DNA of 64,000 nucleotides from Tardiphaga sp052076105. Its GTDB lineage: Bacteria; Pseudomonadota; Alphaproteobacteria; Rhizobiales; Xanthobacteraceae. This document shows positions 26,787-35,418 of the stretch, piece by piece. The first letter of the stretch is position 1, and every line of letters starts with the position of its first letter. A program made the position numbers and the translations under genes. A model generated the notes under the pieces. That model was not told where the DNA came from and ran no database searches. It saw nothing but the letters and a program-made list of their open reading frames with translations. Where the stretch lies: positions 5,456,001-5,520,000 of the forward strand of contig NZ_CP197245.1 of assembly GCF_052076105.1 (NCBI RefSeq). The letters are read 5' to 3'.

Positions 26787-29308
26787 TCGGCGGCGTTGCG
26801 ATGCGCGGTCTGGTCGATGGGGAAGTCGCAGGTGACGGTGGTGCCCTTGCCGACCGCGGAATCGACGCGGACCTTGCCGCCATGCAGTTCGACGAAGGAG
26901 CGCACCAGCGACAGGCCGAGGCCGGCGCCGCGATGGCGTGAACCATTGGCGTGGCTCTCGAACCAGTCGAATACCTTGTCCTTCACTTCGGGCGGAATGC
27001 CGGGGCCGCGATCGGTGACGGTGAAGGTGATGGTGTGTTCAGACCGCCGCGCGGTCAGCGTAACCGCCGAATTTTGCGGGGCGAAGCCGACGGCATTGGC
27101 GAGCAGATTGTAGAGCACCTGCACGACACGGCTCTCGTCGCCGGTGAAGCTGCCGATCGCGGGATCAACTTCGATCTGCAGTGCGATGTGATCCTTCGCC
27201 AGACGATCCTGGATGCCTTCGGCTGCCGCGGAGATGGTCTTGCGAATATCGATCGGGCCGAGATTCAGCGTCATCGCGCCGGCGTCGATGGTGGCGAGAT
27301 CCAGAATATTGTTGATGATCGCCAGCAGCGCGCCGGTCGAGGTGGTGATGTAGTCCAGATATTCGGCCTGCTTCGGCATCAGCGGGCCGGTAACGGGATC
27401 GCTGAGCAGATGCGCGAAGCCGATGATCGTGGTCAGCGGCGAACGCAGCTCGTAGGAGACGTGGTGGACGAAATCCACCTTCATCTGGTCGGCGGTCTCC
27501 AGCGCCTCGTTGCGCTCGCGCAACGCGCGCTCGACATTCTCGGCATCGGAAATGTCCTGGAACGTCAGCATGGTCGCGCCGTCAGGCAGCGGCATGGTCA
27601 TGCAGGCGAGGACACTGCCGTCCTTGCGCTCCAGTTTGAGCGGCACCGACTTGCGATTGTCGATGCCGGTAATGGCGCTACGGATCGTCTGCCATGTCGG
27701 AGTATCGTCGAACAACGGCCGGCACCAGGTCTCGACCATCTCGATATGCGGCCGCTGCTCCAGCGCTTCGTCCGACAGCTTCCACATCTTGGCGAAAGCC
27801 GGATTGAACAGTTGCGCGCGACCGTTGCTGCCGAACACGGCGACGGCCTCGGCGAGATTGTCGAGCGTCTCGCGCTGAACGCGGATCAACCCGTCGAAGC
27901 GCCGTGCCAGTTCGAGACTCTCGGTCACATCGTCGAACAGATAGGTGACGCCGCCTTCGGGATTAGGCGTGGTGACGATCGAGAGCGCGCGGCCATCCGG
28001 CAGATACCAGACGTCCTTGGCTGCCTCGACGGCACGATAGGCCTCGTGCAGCTTGGACTTCCAGGTGCGGTAGTCGGACTGTTCCGGCAGTTTTCGCGCG
28101 GCCCTGAGACGATCCAGCACGCTTGAGTCGTCGGGATTGCTGTCGAGGAAGGTGCGGTCGAGATCCCACAGCCTTCGATACGAGTCGTTATAGAAAGCAA
28201 GGCGGCGCTGGCCGTCGAACACGGCGACACCGGACGACAACTGATCCAGCGTGCGGCGATGCGCTTCGGCCATGCGTACCAAAGCGGCTGATAGTGCGGC
28301 GGCTTCGCTGGCGTCGATGGCCATGCCGGCGCTGCCGCTGGCGACCTTTGCGGCGTGGACGTCGAAGATGCGGCGTTCGCCGGAAATCACGATCGGCACG
28401 CGCGCGGCAAAGGGCAGATTGTCGTTCAGCGCGCGCGCCAGATTGCTACGGTCGTCGCTGTCGAGCAGTTCCAGATTGCGACCGACCGCATCGCCCGCAT
28501 CGGCCGCATCAGTCGCACGCGCATAGGCCGCATTGACGAAGCTCAAGCCGCCATCCGCACCCTTGGCCCAGATCGGCCATGGCGCGGCATTGGCAAAGCC
28601 ACGGAGAACTTCGGCTTCTTCCGCAAGTTCCTTGTGACGCAGCGAGACTTCGGCGAGCTCGCGGCGCAAGCCACTCAATTCGCGAATCCGGACAATGGCC
28701 TGGCCGCCGATGGCGCGGCCCATCGCCTCGATGGCGCGGCCGCTCGAGGTCGTCAGGTTCAGCACAAAGCCTTCGCCGGCATCGAGCAGTGCGTCGACGG
28801 CGTGATCCATCCGCAGCGCGGGTTCCGGCGGCAGCCATGTTCCGAACGCGAGAATGCGCTGCGGCTGATGCTGCTGCGGGTCTTGCGACATCATCAATGC
28901 GGTGTCGCCGGAGATATCGGGGCGGGTTTCGCCCGCAGCCCAGGCGATCAACACCTGCGGTTCGGTGAACAGCAAGGCGCGAAACCGGTCGGACTCTACC
29001 TGCAGCGTATGGAGCTCGGCGCGCAGCTTCGCCTCGGTCTTGGCCGAGCGAATGCGATTGTGCATCAACAGGATGGCGGAGACGACGGAGAAGCCGAGCA
29101 CGGCCGTCGCTGTCGTCAGAGCAGCGATTTCCTGGCGATCGAGATCGAGCAGATTGGCGAGCGTTTGGCTGATGAAGGGTTCGTCGGCGGCCGATGCCGA
29201 GGAGGTGGCCAGAAGTGCAGACGCACTGATGCCGACAAGCCCGTCGCGCACTATAGAAGTGCACGACAGCAAGGTCCGACGCATCGCCGCGATCACGCCT
29301 GACATCAT
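26783..29308 (-). CDS. divL: DivL-type PAS sensor kinase with tyrosine at the phospho-site
   Basis: An 841-residue membrane protein. N-terminal hydrophobic segments (about residues 24-42 and 66-82), several PAS-like domains (FANAAPWPIWAKGADG; SSGVAVFDGQRRLAFYN; EAVAVFGSNGRAQLFNPAF), then a HisKA-like dimerisation helix and ATPase domain (N-box NLLANAVGFAP, DRGPGIP, GAGLGLSLV). The H-box reads FVHHVSYELRSPL: Tyr619 stands where histidine kinases have the phosphorylated histidine, the known mark of Caulobacter DivL, a cell-cycle regulator working with CckA and DivK. Next to tsaE, as in other alphaproteobacteria. The start (ATG at 29306-29308) has only a weak ribosome site. Confidence 0.87.
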   Translation of the reverse strand: MMSGVIAAMRRTLLSCTSIVRDGLVGISASALLATSSASAADEPFISQTLANLLDLDRQEIAALTTATAVLGFSVVSAILLMHNRIRSAKTEAKLRAELHTLQVESDRFRALLFTEPQVLIAWAAGETRPDISGDTALMMSQDPQQHQPQRILAFGTWLPPEPALRMDHAVDALLDAGEGFVLNLTTSSGRAIEAMGRAIGGQAIVRIRELSGLRRELAEVSLRHKELAEEAEVLRGFANAAPWPIWAKGADGGLSFVNAAYARATDAADAGDAVGRNLELLDSDDRSNLARALNDNLPFAARVPIVISGERRIFDVHAAKVASGSAGMAIDASEAAALSAALVRMAEAHRRTLDQLSSGVAVFDGQRRLAFYNDSYRRLWDLDRTFLDSNPDDSSVLDRLRAARKLPEQSDYRTWKSKLHEAYRAVEAAKDVWYLPDGRALSIVTTPNPEGGVTYLFDDVTESLELARRFDGLIRVQRETLDNLAEAVAVFGSNGRAQLFNPAFAKMWKLSDEALEQRPHIEMVETWCRPLFDDTPTWQTIRSAITGIDNRKSVPLKLERKDGSVLACMTMPLPDGATMLTFQDISDAENVERALRERNEALETADQMKVDFVHHVSYELRSPLTTIIGFAHLLSDPVTGPLMPKQAEYLDYITTSTGALLAIINNILDLATIDAGAMTLNLGPIDIRKTISAAAEGIQDRLAKDHIALQIEVDPAIGSFTGDESRVVQVLYNLLANAVGFAPQNSAVTLTARRSEHTITFTVTDRGPGIPPEVKDKVFDWFESHANGSRHRGAGLGLSLVRSFVELHGGKVRVDSAVGKGTTVTCDFPIDQTAHRNAAE

Positions 29309-29478
29309 TCGCCCCAAACCGCACGTCTTCCCCGGCAGCCCCTCACCACCAGCGAATCGTTCGACAATATCCGCTTCGGGAGTCGCCGGGTAAGAGTCCA
29401 GACCGTGAACGCCGAGTCCCCGGTTAAAAAATGCAGTCAGGTTTGATTCAAATGATGCGCGATATGACGAAATACGCG

Positions 29479-29943
29479 CTAGCGGCCGGTGGATCCGAAC
29501 CCACCGCTGCCGCGTTCGGTTTCGCTGAGCGCCGCGGCCACCACGAGTTCCGCATGCGTGACCGGTGCGATCACCATCTGCGCGATTCGCTCGCCGCGTT
29601 TGATCGTGAAGTCTGCCGGGCCGTGATTGATCAGCAGCACGCCGATCTCACCGCGGTAATCGGCGTCGATGGTGCCCGGTGAGTTCAGCACGGTGATGCC
29701 GTGCTTGGCGGCAAGGCCGGAGCGTGGGCGCACCTGCGCCTCATAGCCGGGTGGTAGCGCGATAGTCAGCGCGGTCGGCACCAGCGCATATTTGCCGCTG
29801 GCGAGAATCATCGGGCTGTCTTCGGGAACCGCGGCGAGCAGATCGAGGCCGGCTGCATGTGCGGTCTGATAGGCCGGCAGGGCGAGGCCTGCGCCATGCG
29901 GGAGCTGCCGGACGTCGACCTGAACAGGGGTGGCAGCGCTCAT
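29479..29943 (-). CDS. dut: dUTP pyrophosphatase
   Basis: Hydrolyses dUTP to dUMP, keeping uracil out of DNA. All five dUTPase motifs are present in 154 residues: AGLDLLAA, RPRSGLAAKHG, GTIDADYRGEI, ERIAQMVIAPV and the C-terminal RGSGGFGSTGR. The ATG at 29941-29943 overlaps the coaBC stop, giving a coupled coaBC-dut pair as in many proteobacteria. Confidence 0.97.
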   Translation of the reverse strand: MSAATPVQVDVRQLPHGAGLALPAYQTAHAAGLDLLAAVPEDSPMILASGKYALVPTALTIALPPGYEAQVRPRSGLAAKHGITVLNSPGTIDADYRGEIGVLLINHGPADFTIKRGERIAQMVIAPVTHAELVVAAALSETERGSGGFGSTGR

Positions 29944-31385
29944 GATGGATCTTTCGTGGATGGCGTCACGGTATCGGCGATTCGCGCGACCAGGGTCGTC
30001 GCGACCTGTTCCTTGCTCATCGGTGCCCATGAATCAACGGCGATATCGGCGCTGTCCTTGCTGCGTGTGAGCAGATGCACGGTGTTGTCGTCGCCGCCCA
30101 TGATGCCGGTGGCCGGCGAGACGTCATTGGCGACGATCCAGTCGCAGCCCTTGCGCGCGATCTTGGCTTTCGCATTGTCGATCAGGTGTTCGGTCTCGGC
30201 GGCAAATCCGATCACCAGCGGCGGGCGATGCTCGGGAAGTTTCGAGATCGTCGCGAGAATGTCGGGATTTTCCGTGAGCTGCAGCGGCGCCATCGCAGCG
30301 CCGGCGGTCTTCTTCAGCTTCTGCGCGCCCTCGTTGACCACGCGCCAGTCGGCTACGGCCGCCGCGAAGATCGCGATGTCGACGGGCAGTGCGGACTGGA
30401 CCGCAGCGAGCATGTCGCGCGCGGATTCGACATGCGTCACGGTCACGCCCGGGACTTCGTCGAGATCGACGGGACCCGAGACGAGAATCACCTCGGCGCC
30501 TGCAGCCCGTGCCGCAGCGGCAATTGCATAGCCCTGTTTGCCGGATGAGCGATTGGCGATGTAGCGCACGGGGTCGATCGGCTCATGGGTCGGGCCTGCG
30601 GTGATCAGCACGCGCTTGCCGGCCAGTGGCTTCGGCGTCGGTGGCCGCAGGAATGTGTGAGCGGCTATCGCGATCTCGGTCGGCTCCGCCATGCGGCCGA
30701 CACCGGATTCGTTGCGCTCGGCCATCTCGCCGGCATTCGGTCCGATCATCCTGATGCCGTCACGCTGCAACTGCGCGACGTTGCGGCGCGTCGCGGCGTT
30801 ATTCCACATCAGCGGATTCATTGCCGGCGCGATCAGGATCGGTTTGTCGGAGGCCAGAAGGATCGCAGACGCCAGATCGTCTGCATGACCATTCGCCATC
30901 TTCGCCATCAGGTCCGCCGTCGCCGGCGCAACCACGATCAGATCGCATTCCCTGGCGAGCCGAATATGCCCGGCATCGAATTCGCTTTGTGGGTCGAACA
31001 AGTCCGTATAGGCGCGCTCGTTGGACAGCGCGCTGGCGGCCAGCGGGGTGACGAATTGCTGCGCAGCGCGCGTCAGCACCACGCGGACATGGATGCCGCG
31101 TTCCTTTAGCCGGCGGATCAGATCGAGCGCTTTATAGGCCGCGATTCCGCCGCCGATGATGAGCGTCACGTGAAGCTGATCGCCGATATTTTTCAATGGC
31201 TTGGATAGGTTTTCGGGAACCGGCGCATCTTGCGAAAACCTTGCGTCAGTCTTGAGGTTATCTTGCGATGCGTCGCGCAGGATGACCCGCACCTCATCCT
31301 CGACCGATCGCCCGTTGCGCGCTGCCCGCAGTCGCAATTCGTCGCGAATGGCGTCGTCGAGCTTGCGGATCGTCAGGCTGGCCAT
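29940..31385 (-). CDS. coaBC: CoaBC with N-terminal ribbon-helix-helix domain
   Basis: A bifunctional flavoprotein joining cysteine to phosphopantothenate and decarboxylating the product in CoA synthesis; 481 residues. Residues 1-40 (MASLTIRKLDDAIRDELRLR, AARNGRSVEDEVRVILRD) are an Arc/FitA-type ribbon-helix-helix DNA-binding segment not present in ordinary CoaBC. A linker (about 41-70) follows, then CoaC from about 71: GGGIAAYKALDLI, His140 in AGHIRLA, PAMNPLMW 187-194. The clamp cysteine of E. coli CoaC is not found (GEMAERNESGVGRM). CoaB starts near 255: ITAGPTHEPIDPVRYIANRS. A perfect inverted repeat lies 20 bases before the ATG. Confidence 0.93.
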   Translation of the reverse strand: MASLTIRKLDDAIRDELRLRAARNGRSVEDEVRVILRDASQDNLKTDARFSQDAPVPENLSKPLKNIGDQLHVTLIIGGGIAAYKALDLIRRLKERGIHVRVVLTRAAQQFVTPLAASALSNERAYTDLFDPQSEFDAGHIRLARECDLIVVAPATADLMAKMANGHADDLASAILLASDKPILIAPAMNPLMWNNAATRRNVAQLQRDGIRMIGPNAGEMAERNESGVGRMAEPTEIAIAAHTFLRPPTPKPLAGKRVLITAGPTHEPIDPVRYIANRSSGKQGYAIAAAARAAGAEVILVSGPVDLDEVPGVTVTHVESARDMLAAVQSALPVDIAIFAAAVADWRVVNEGAQKLKKTAGAAMAPLQLTENPDILATISKLPEHRPPLVIGFAAETEHLIDNAKAKIARKGCDWIVANDVSPATGIMGGDDNTVHLLTRSKDSADIAVDSWAPMSKEQVATTLVARIADTVTPSTKDPS

Positions 31386-31404
31386 GTGGCGTCTCGCGCT
31401 AATT

Positions 31405-31443
31405 TGATTGCAATGCTAGCACAAAATGCAGGCATTGCAATCA
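31405..31443. promoter_or_regulatory. inverted-repeat operator upstream of coaBC
   Basis: Two perfect 12-base arms, TGATTGCAATGC (31405-31416) and GCATTGCAATCA (31432-31443), separated by 15 bases. They fill most of the 61-base gap between the ubiB stop and the coaBC start. Because CoaBC itself carries a FitA-like DNA-binding domain, and FitA binds an inverted repeat in its own promoter, this is a likely autoregulatory site (inference). Confidence 0.6.
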
Positions 31444-31446
31444 ATC

Positions 31447-33015
31447 CTAGCGCACCGAGAGCAGTAGTCCCAGAAACGACAACGCGATCACCCAGACGCC
31501 CACCGTGCGCCAGCGCAGCTGCTTGGCCCGTGCCCGTGCGATGGCGGCGATGGTCGCATCGTCGAGCCTGACGCCGTCCCGGGTCATGGTCTCGAGCTGT
31601 TCGAGCACCGTCAGCGCGCGCGTTGCCATGGCCGGCAGGCTGCCGACGACCTTGCCGAGTTCGCCGGCGCCGGAGACCGCCCCCTGAATCTTGCCCAATG
31701 GGCCAAGATTACGCTCGATCCATTCGCGCACGACGGGATCGGCGACCTTCCAGATATCGAGCTTGGGATCGAAGCTTCGTGCGACGCCTTCGACGACGAC
31801 CATGGTCTTCTGCAGCAGGATCAATTCCGGCCGCGTGCGCATGTCGAACAGACCGGTGACCTCGAGCAGCAGCGTCAGCAGCTTGGCCATCGAGATTTCT
31901 TCGGCGGTGCGATTGTGGATCGGCTCGCCGATGGCGCGGATCGCCTGTGCGAAATTCTCCACGGAGTGGTGACCCGGCACATAGCCGGCCTCGAAGTGAA
32001 CTTCGGCGACGCGGCGATAGTCACGGGTGATGAAGCCCAGCAGAATCTCCGCGAGAAAGCGCCGTTCCTTCAGGCCAAGCCGGCCCATGATGCCGAAGTC
32101 GACGGCGACGAGGTGGCCGTCGCTGTCCAGAAACAAATTTCCGGGATGCATGTCGGCATGGAAAAAGCCGTCACGCAGCGCGTGACGCAGGAAGCTCTGG
32201 ATCACCTTGCGGCCGAGATCCGGCAGATCGACGTTGGAGTCTTCCAGGCGCTTGTGATCGTTCAGCGCGATGCCGTCGATCCACTCCATCGTCAGAACAT
32301 TGTGCGAGGTACGATCCCAGTCCACTTCGGGGACACGGAAATCCGGATCGTTGCGGGTGTTCTCCGCCATCTCGGACAGCGCAGCGGCTTCGAGACGGAG
32401 ATCCATCTCCATGGCCACCGAGCGCGACATGGTGGTGATGATCTCGATCAGCCGCAGGCGCCGCGCTTCGGAAAAATGCTCTTCGGCCTTGTGGGCGACG
32501 TAAGCGAAATCGCCGAGGTCGCGGCGGAATTGCCCGGCGACATTCGGGCGCAGCACTTTCACGGCGTACGTCTTGCGGACACCGTCCCTGTCGATCTCGG
32601 CGCGATGCACTTGCGCGATCGAGGCCGCGGCGACCGGCGGGCTAAAGCTCGCATAGAGCTGCGCCACAGGGCGTTCCAGCGAAGCGGCGACGACGCCTTC
32701 GGCTTCGGTCAGGGAGAATGGCGGCAGCCTGTCCTGCAAGCTTTCAAGATCCCGCGCCATGGCAACGCCGACCACGTCGGGACGGGTCGCGAGAAACTGT
32801 CCGAGCTTGAGATAGGCAGGTCCAAGCCGCGTCAGCGCGCGCGACAGCCTTGCGCCGGATTTTGCGCCAGGCCGCTCAATGAGCCGCGCCATGCGCAGCG
32901 CGAGTTGCCCCGGCGGTGGCACCAGCGACGGATCGACGACGCCGAACACGCCTTCGCGCGCAAACACGAAACCGGCGCGGGCAAGCCGCGCCATATGAGA
33001 GAGACCAGCGATCAC
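31447..33015 (-). CDS. ubiB: Ubiquinone biosynthesis regulatory kinase-like protein UbiB
   Basis: A 522-residue atypical kinase/ATPase of the UbiB/ABC1/ADCK family needed for ubiquinone synthesis. The family KxGQ signature is in LGPAYLKLGQFLATRPDVVG, followed by an Ala-rich loop (AAASIAQVHRAEI), the kinase lysine region (TYAVKVLRP), HADMHPGNLFL and VAVDFGIMGRLG. Two membrane helices close the C-terminus (around VGVWVIALSFLGLLL). The GTG start overlaps the ubiE stop (GTGA), so the genes are coupled. Confidence 0.95.
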   Translation of the reverse strand: MIAGLSHMARLARAGFVFAREGVFGVVDPSLVPPPGQLALRMARLIERPGAKSGARLSRALTRLGPAYLKLGQFLATRPDVVGVAMARDLESLQDRLPPFSLTEAEGVVAASLERPVAQLYASFSPPVAAASIAQVHRAEIDRDGVRKTYAVKVLRPNVAGQFRRDLGDFAYVAHKAEEHFSEARRLRLIEIITTMSRSVAMEMDLRLEAAALSEMAENTRNDPDFRVPEVDWDRTSHNVLTMEWIDGIALNDHKRLEDSNVDLPDLGRKVIQSFLRHALRDGFFHADMHPGNLFLDSDGHLVAVDFGIMGRLGLKERRFLAEILLGFITRDYRRVAEVHFEAGYVPGHHSVENFAQAIRAIGEPIHNRTAEEISMAKLLTLLLEVTGLFDMRTRPELILLQKTMVVVEGVARSFDPKLDIWKVADPVVREWIERNLGPLGKIQGAVSGAGELGKVVGSLPAMATRALTVLEQLETMTRDGVRLDDATIAAIARARAKQLRWRTVGVWVIALSFLGLLLSVR

Positions 33016-33782
33016 AAACGCCAGCCCGAATGCAGTGCGACGATGCCGCCCGAGAGAAGTTCGTATTTCACGCGCGAAAAGCCCGCATCGCGGATCATGT
33101 CGGCGAAGACGGGCGGCTTCGGAAACTTGCGGATCGATTCCACGAGATACTGATACGATTCAGAGTCGCCGGTGACGGCCTTGCCAAGCGGCGGGATCAC
33201 CTTGAACGAGAACAGGTCATAGATCTTGTCGAGACCGGGCACGTCGACGGTCGAGAATTCGAGACAGAGAAAACGGCTGCCGGGCTTCAACACGCGGTAA
33301 GCTTCGCTGAGGGCGCGGTCGATGCGCGGCACGTTGCGGATGCCGAAGGCGATCGTATAGGCGTCATAGCTCTTGTCGGCGAATGGCAGCTCTTCCGCGT
33401 TGCCCTCGATGAAGGACACCTGATGTTCGAGATGCTGCTTGATGGCGCGCTCGCGGCCGACTGCCAGCATCCCCGTATTGATGTCGCAAACTGTCGCCGA
33501 GAAGCCGAGGCCCGACGCCCTGGCGGCGCGGAACGAGATGTCGCCGGTACCGCCGGCAACGTCCAGCAGCGCAAACGGCGCGTCCGAGCGCGGCGGGTTG
33601 AGCTGGTTGATCATCACGTCCTTCCAGACGCGATGCATGCCGCCGGACATCAGATCGTTCATCAGGTCGTAGCGCTGGGCCACGCTGTGGAACACGTCGT
33701 TCACCAGCGTCTGTTTTTCGCCCACCGGGACGTCCCTGAAGCCGAAATGGGTGGTTTCGCCCGGCTGATCCATCGTTTTCAT
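33012..33782 (-). CDS. ubiE: Demethylmenaquinone/ubiquinone methyltransferase UbiE
   Basis: C-methyltransferase of quinone synthesis; about 256 residues. FHSVAQRYDLMNDLMSGGMHR, the SAM-binding motif LLDVAGGTGDISFRAA, GNAEELPFADKSYDAYTIAFGIRN and the C-terminal SYQYLVESIRKFP are typical of UbiE. The start at 33780-33782 is chosen because GAGG lies upstream; ATGs nine codons earlier and three codons later are possible. It begins the ubiE-ubiB-coaBC-dut run and is divergent from mutM. Confidence 0.95.
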   Translation of the reverse strand: MKTMDQPGETTHFGFRDVPVGEKQTLVNDVFHSVAQRYDLMNDLMSGGMHRVWKDVMINQLNPPRSDAPFALLDVAGGTGDISFRAARASGLGFSATVCDINTGMLAVGRERAIKQHLEHQVSFIEGNAEELPFADKSYDAYTIAFGIRNVPRIDRALSEAYRVLKPGSRFLCLEFSTVDVPGLDKIYDLFSFKVIPPLGKAVTGDSESYQYLVESIRKFPKPPVFADMIRDAGFSRVKYELLSGGIVALHSGWRL

Positions 33783-33867
33783 CTCAAAAGCCTCAATGCG
33801 GCGGACCATAGCGCGCCGGCGCGCATGGGGCTATCACGTCCCTACCTCAAGGTGAATGACGTGAATC

Positions 33868-34749
33868 ATGCCTGAATTACCCGAAGTCGAGACTGTCCGC
33901 CGGGGCCTGCAGCCGGCCATGGAGGGGTCCAGGATCACCCGCCTGGAATTGCGCCGGAAGGACCTGCGGTTTCCGTTTCAGCCGGATTTTGCCGGGAGGT
34001 TGCAGGGCCGGGTCATCACCAGCCTCGGCCGTCGCGCCAAATATCTGCTGGCGGATCTGGATTCCGGCGACGTGCTGCTGATGCATCTGGGCATGTCCGG
34101 CTCGTTCCGGGTGGTCTCCGATGAAAATAACGTGATGCCCGGCGCCTTCCATCATCCGCGTAGCGACGAACGCGCGCATGACCACGTGGTGTTTCACATG
34201 TCGTCGGGCCCGTCGGTGATCTACAACGATCCCCGTCGCTTCGGCTTCATGAGGATTTTTGCGCGCAGCGAGATCGATCAGGAGCCGTTCCTGAAGGACA
34301 TCGGCCCGGAGCCGCTGGGCAACGCTTTCGATGCCGCGCTGCTGGCCAGCGCGACCGCGGGCAAGAAGACCAGTCTCAAGGCCGCGCTGCTCGATCAGCG
34401 CGTCGTCGCCGGCCTCGGCAACATTTATGTCTGTGAGGCGCTGTTTCGGTCGCATTTGTCGCCGCGGCGGCTGGCAGCGACGCTGGCGACCAAAAAAGGT
34501 GAACCAACCGATCACTCCAGACGACTGGTCATTGCGATCCACGAGGTGCTGAACCAGGCCATCAAGGCCGGCGGTTCATCGCTGCGCGATCATCGCCAGA
34601 CCGATGGCGAGCTGGGTTACTTCCAGCACTCGTTTCAGGTCTACGACCGCGAAGGCGAGCCGTGCCAGACAGATGGCTGTTCGGGCATCGTGAAGCGCTT
34701 CGTGCAGAACGGACGGTCGACCTTTTGGTGCCCGAAGTGCCAGAGGTGA
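33868..34749 (+). CDS. mutM: Formamidopyrimidine-DNA glycosylase (Fpg)
   Basis: Removes 8-oxoguanine and cuts the abasic site. The 293-residue protein begins PELPEVETVRRGL, with the catalytic Pro and Glu right after the removed methionine. LMHLGMSGSF, the helix-two-turn-helix GLGNIYVCEALFRS, and a C-terminal zinc finger (CQTDGCSG...FWCPKCQR, four cysteines) complete the enzyme. It is divergent from ubiE, as in many alphaproteobacteria. Confidence 0.97.
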   Translation: MPELPEVETVRRGLQPAMEGSRITRLELRRKDLRFPFQPDFAGRLQGRVITSLGRRAKYLLADLDSGDVLLMHLGMSGSFRVVSDENNVMPGAFHHPRSDERAHDHVVFHMSSGPSVIYNDPRRFGFMRIFARSEIDQEPFLKDIGPEPLGNAFDAALLASATAGKKTSLKAALLDQRVVAGLGNIYVCEALFRSHLSPRRLAATLATKKGEPTDHSRRLVIAIHEVLNQAIKAGGSSLRDHRQTDGELGYFQHSFQVYDREGEPCQTDGCSGIVKRFVQNGRSTFWCPKCQR

Positions 34750-34778
34750 CGTGACCGCTTCGAGACGGAGGGCGGCGT

Positions 34779-35405
34779 TTGACATCGGATCTATTTGAAC
34801 GGTTTCGCGTCAGCTTCTTCGAGGATGCTGACTCCGCGCGTCAGGGCCTCGACCTCGAGGCGCTTGCACAACTCGTCGGCGAGGAACGCGCAGGCGCCGA
34901 GGATATGCTGCTCCAGCGTTTGCCTGACGCGCGCAGCGTGATTGGCCTGGGTGTGCTGCGCTCAGAGAAGGCGCAAGCCGAGTTGCAGGTTCTGTTCGAA
35001 GCCGAACGGCGGATGCAGCACGCGTCAAGAGACGGGGCGGGCGATGATTGGCAGCCTTATGCGCTGATACATCAGGCGAAGGCTTTGCTGCAGATCAGGC
35101 CGGATCGACGTTGGTCAGACGCTATCGTCGATATTCTCGCATCTGCGCCAGATGCGTTGCAGCGACAGAGTGCCGCCGAGGCACTTGGCGATGTTAACGA
35201 GCCTGCTGTGACACGCGCGTTGATCGTGGCGCTCGACGATTCCGATGCTCTGGTGCGTTACCACGCTGGTAAGGGGCTTCTCACCCGCCATGGTCTGGCC
35301 ACAGACGCCCAGAAGACCCATTCCATGTTGCCCCGGGTGATGTCGCAGGACGCTGCACGCCGGGAATCCGGCAAGGAGCAAATCCTCGCAGCGATTGCCG
35401 GGTAA
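34779..35405 (+). CDS. HEAT-repeat protein of unknown role
   Basis: A 208-residue protein made of short helical repeats of the HEAT/PBS-lyase type: DARSVIGLGVLRSEKAQAEL, DALQRQSAAEALGDVNEPAV and DSDALVRYHAGKGLL. Such scaffolds bind other proteins; no enzyme motif is seen. The start is a TTG with GGAGG 8 bases before it. It follows mutM by 29 bases and may be cotranscribed with it. Confidence 0.6.
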   Translation: MTSDLFERFRVSFFEDADSARQGLDLEALAQLVGEERAGAEDMLLQRLPDARSVIGLGVLRSEKAQAELQVLFEAERRMQHASRDGAGDDWQPYALIHQAKALLQIRPDRRWSDAIVDILASAPDALQRQSAAEALGDVNEPAVTRALIVALDDSDALVRYHAGKGLLTRHGLATDAQKTHSMLPRVMSQDAARRESGKEQILAAIAG

Positions 35406-35418
35406 TCGACGCCGGCGG

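Noticed and set aside
31201..31385. Separate FitA-like antitoxin gene with partner toxin
   Set aside because: The RHH segment reads straight into CoaBC without a stop or frameshift, and no PIN-domain toxin gene lies nearby; it is a fusion.
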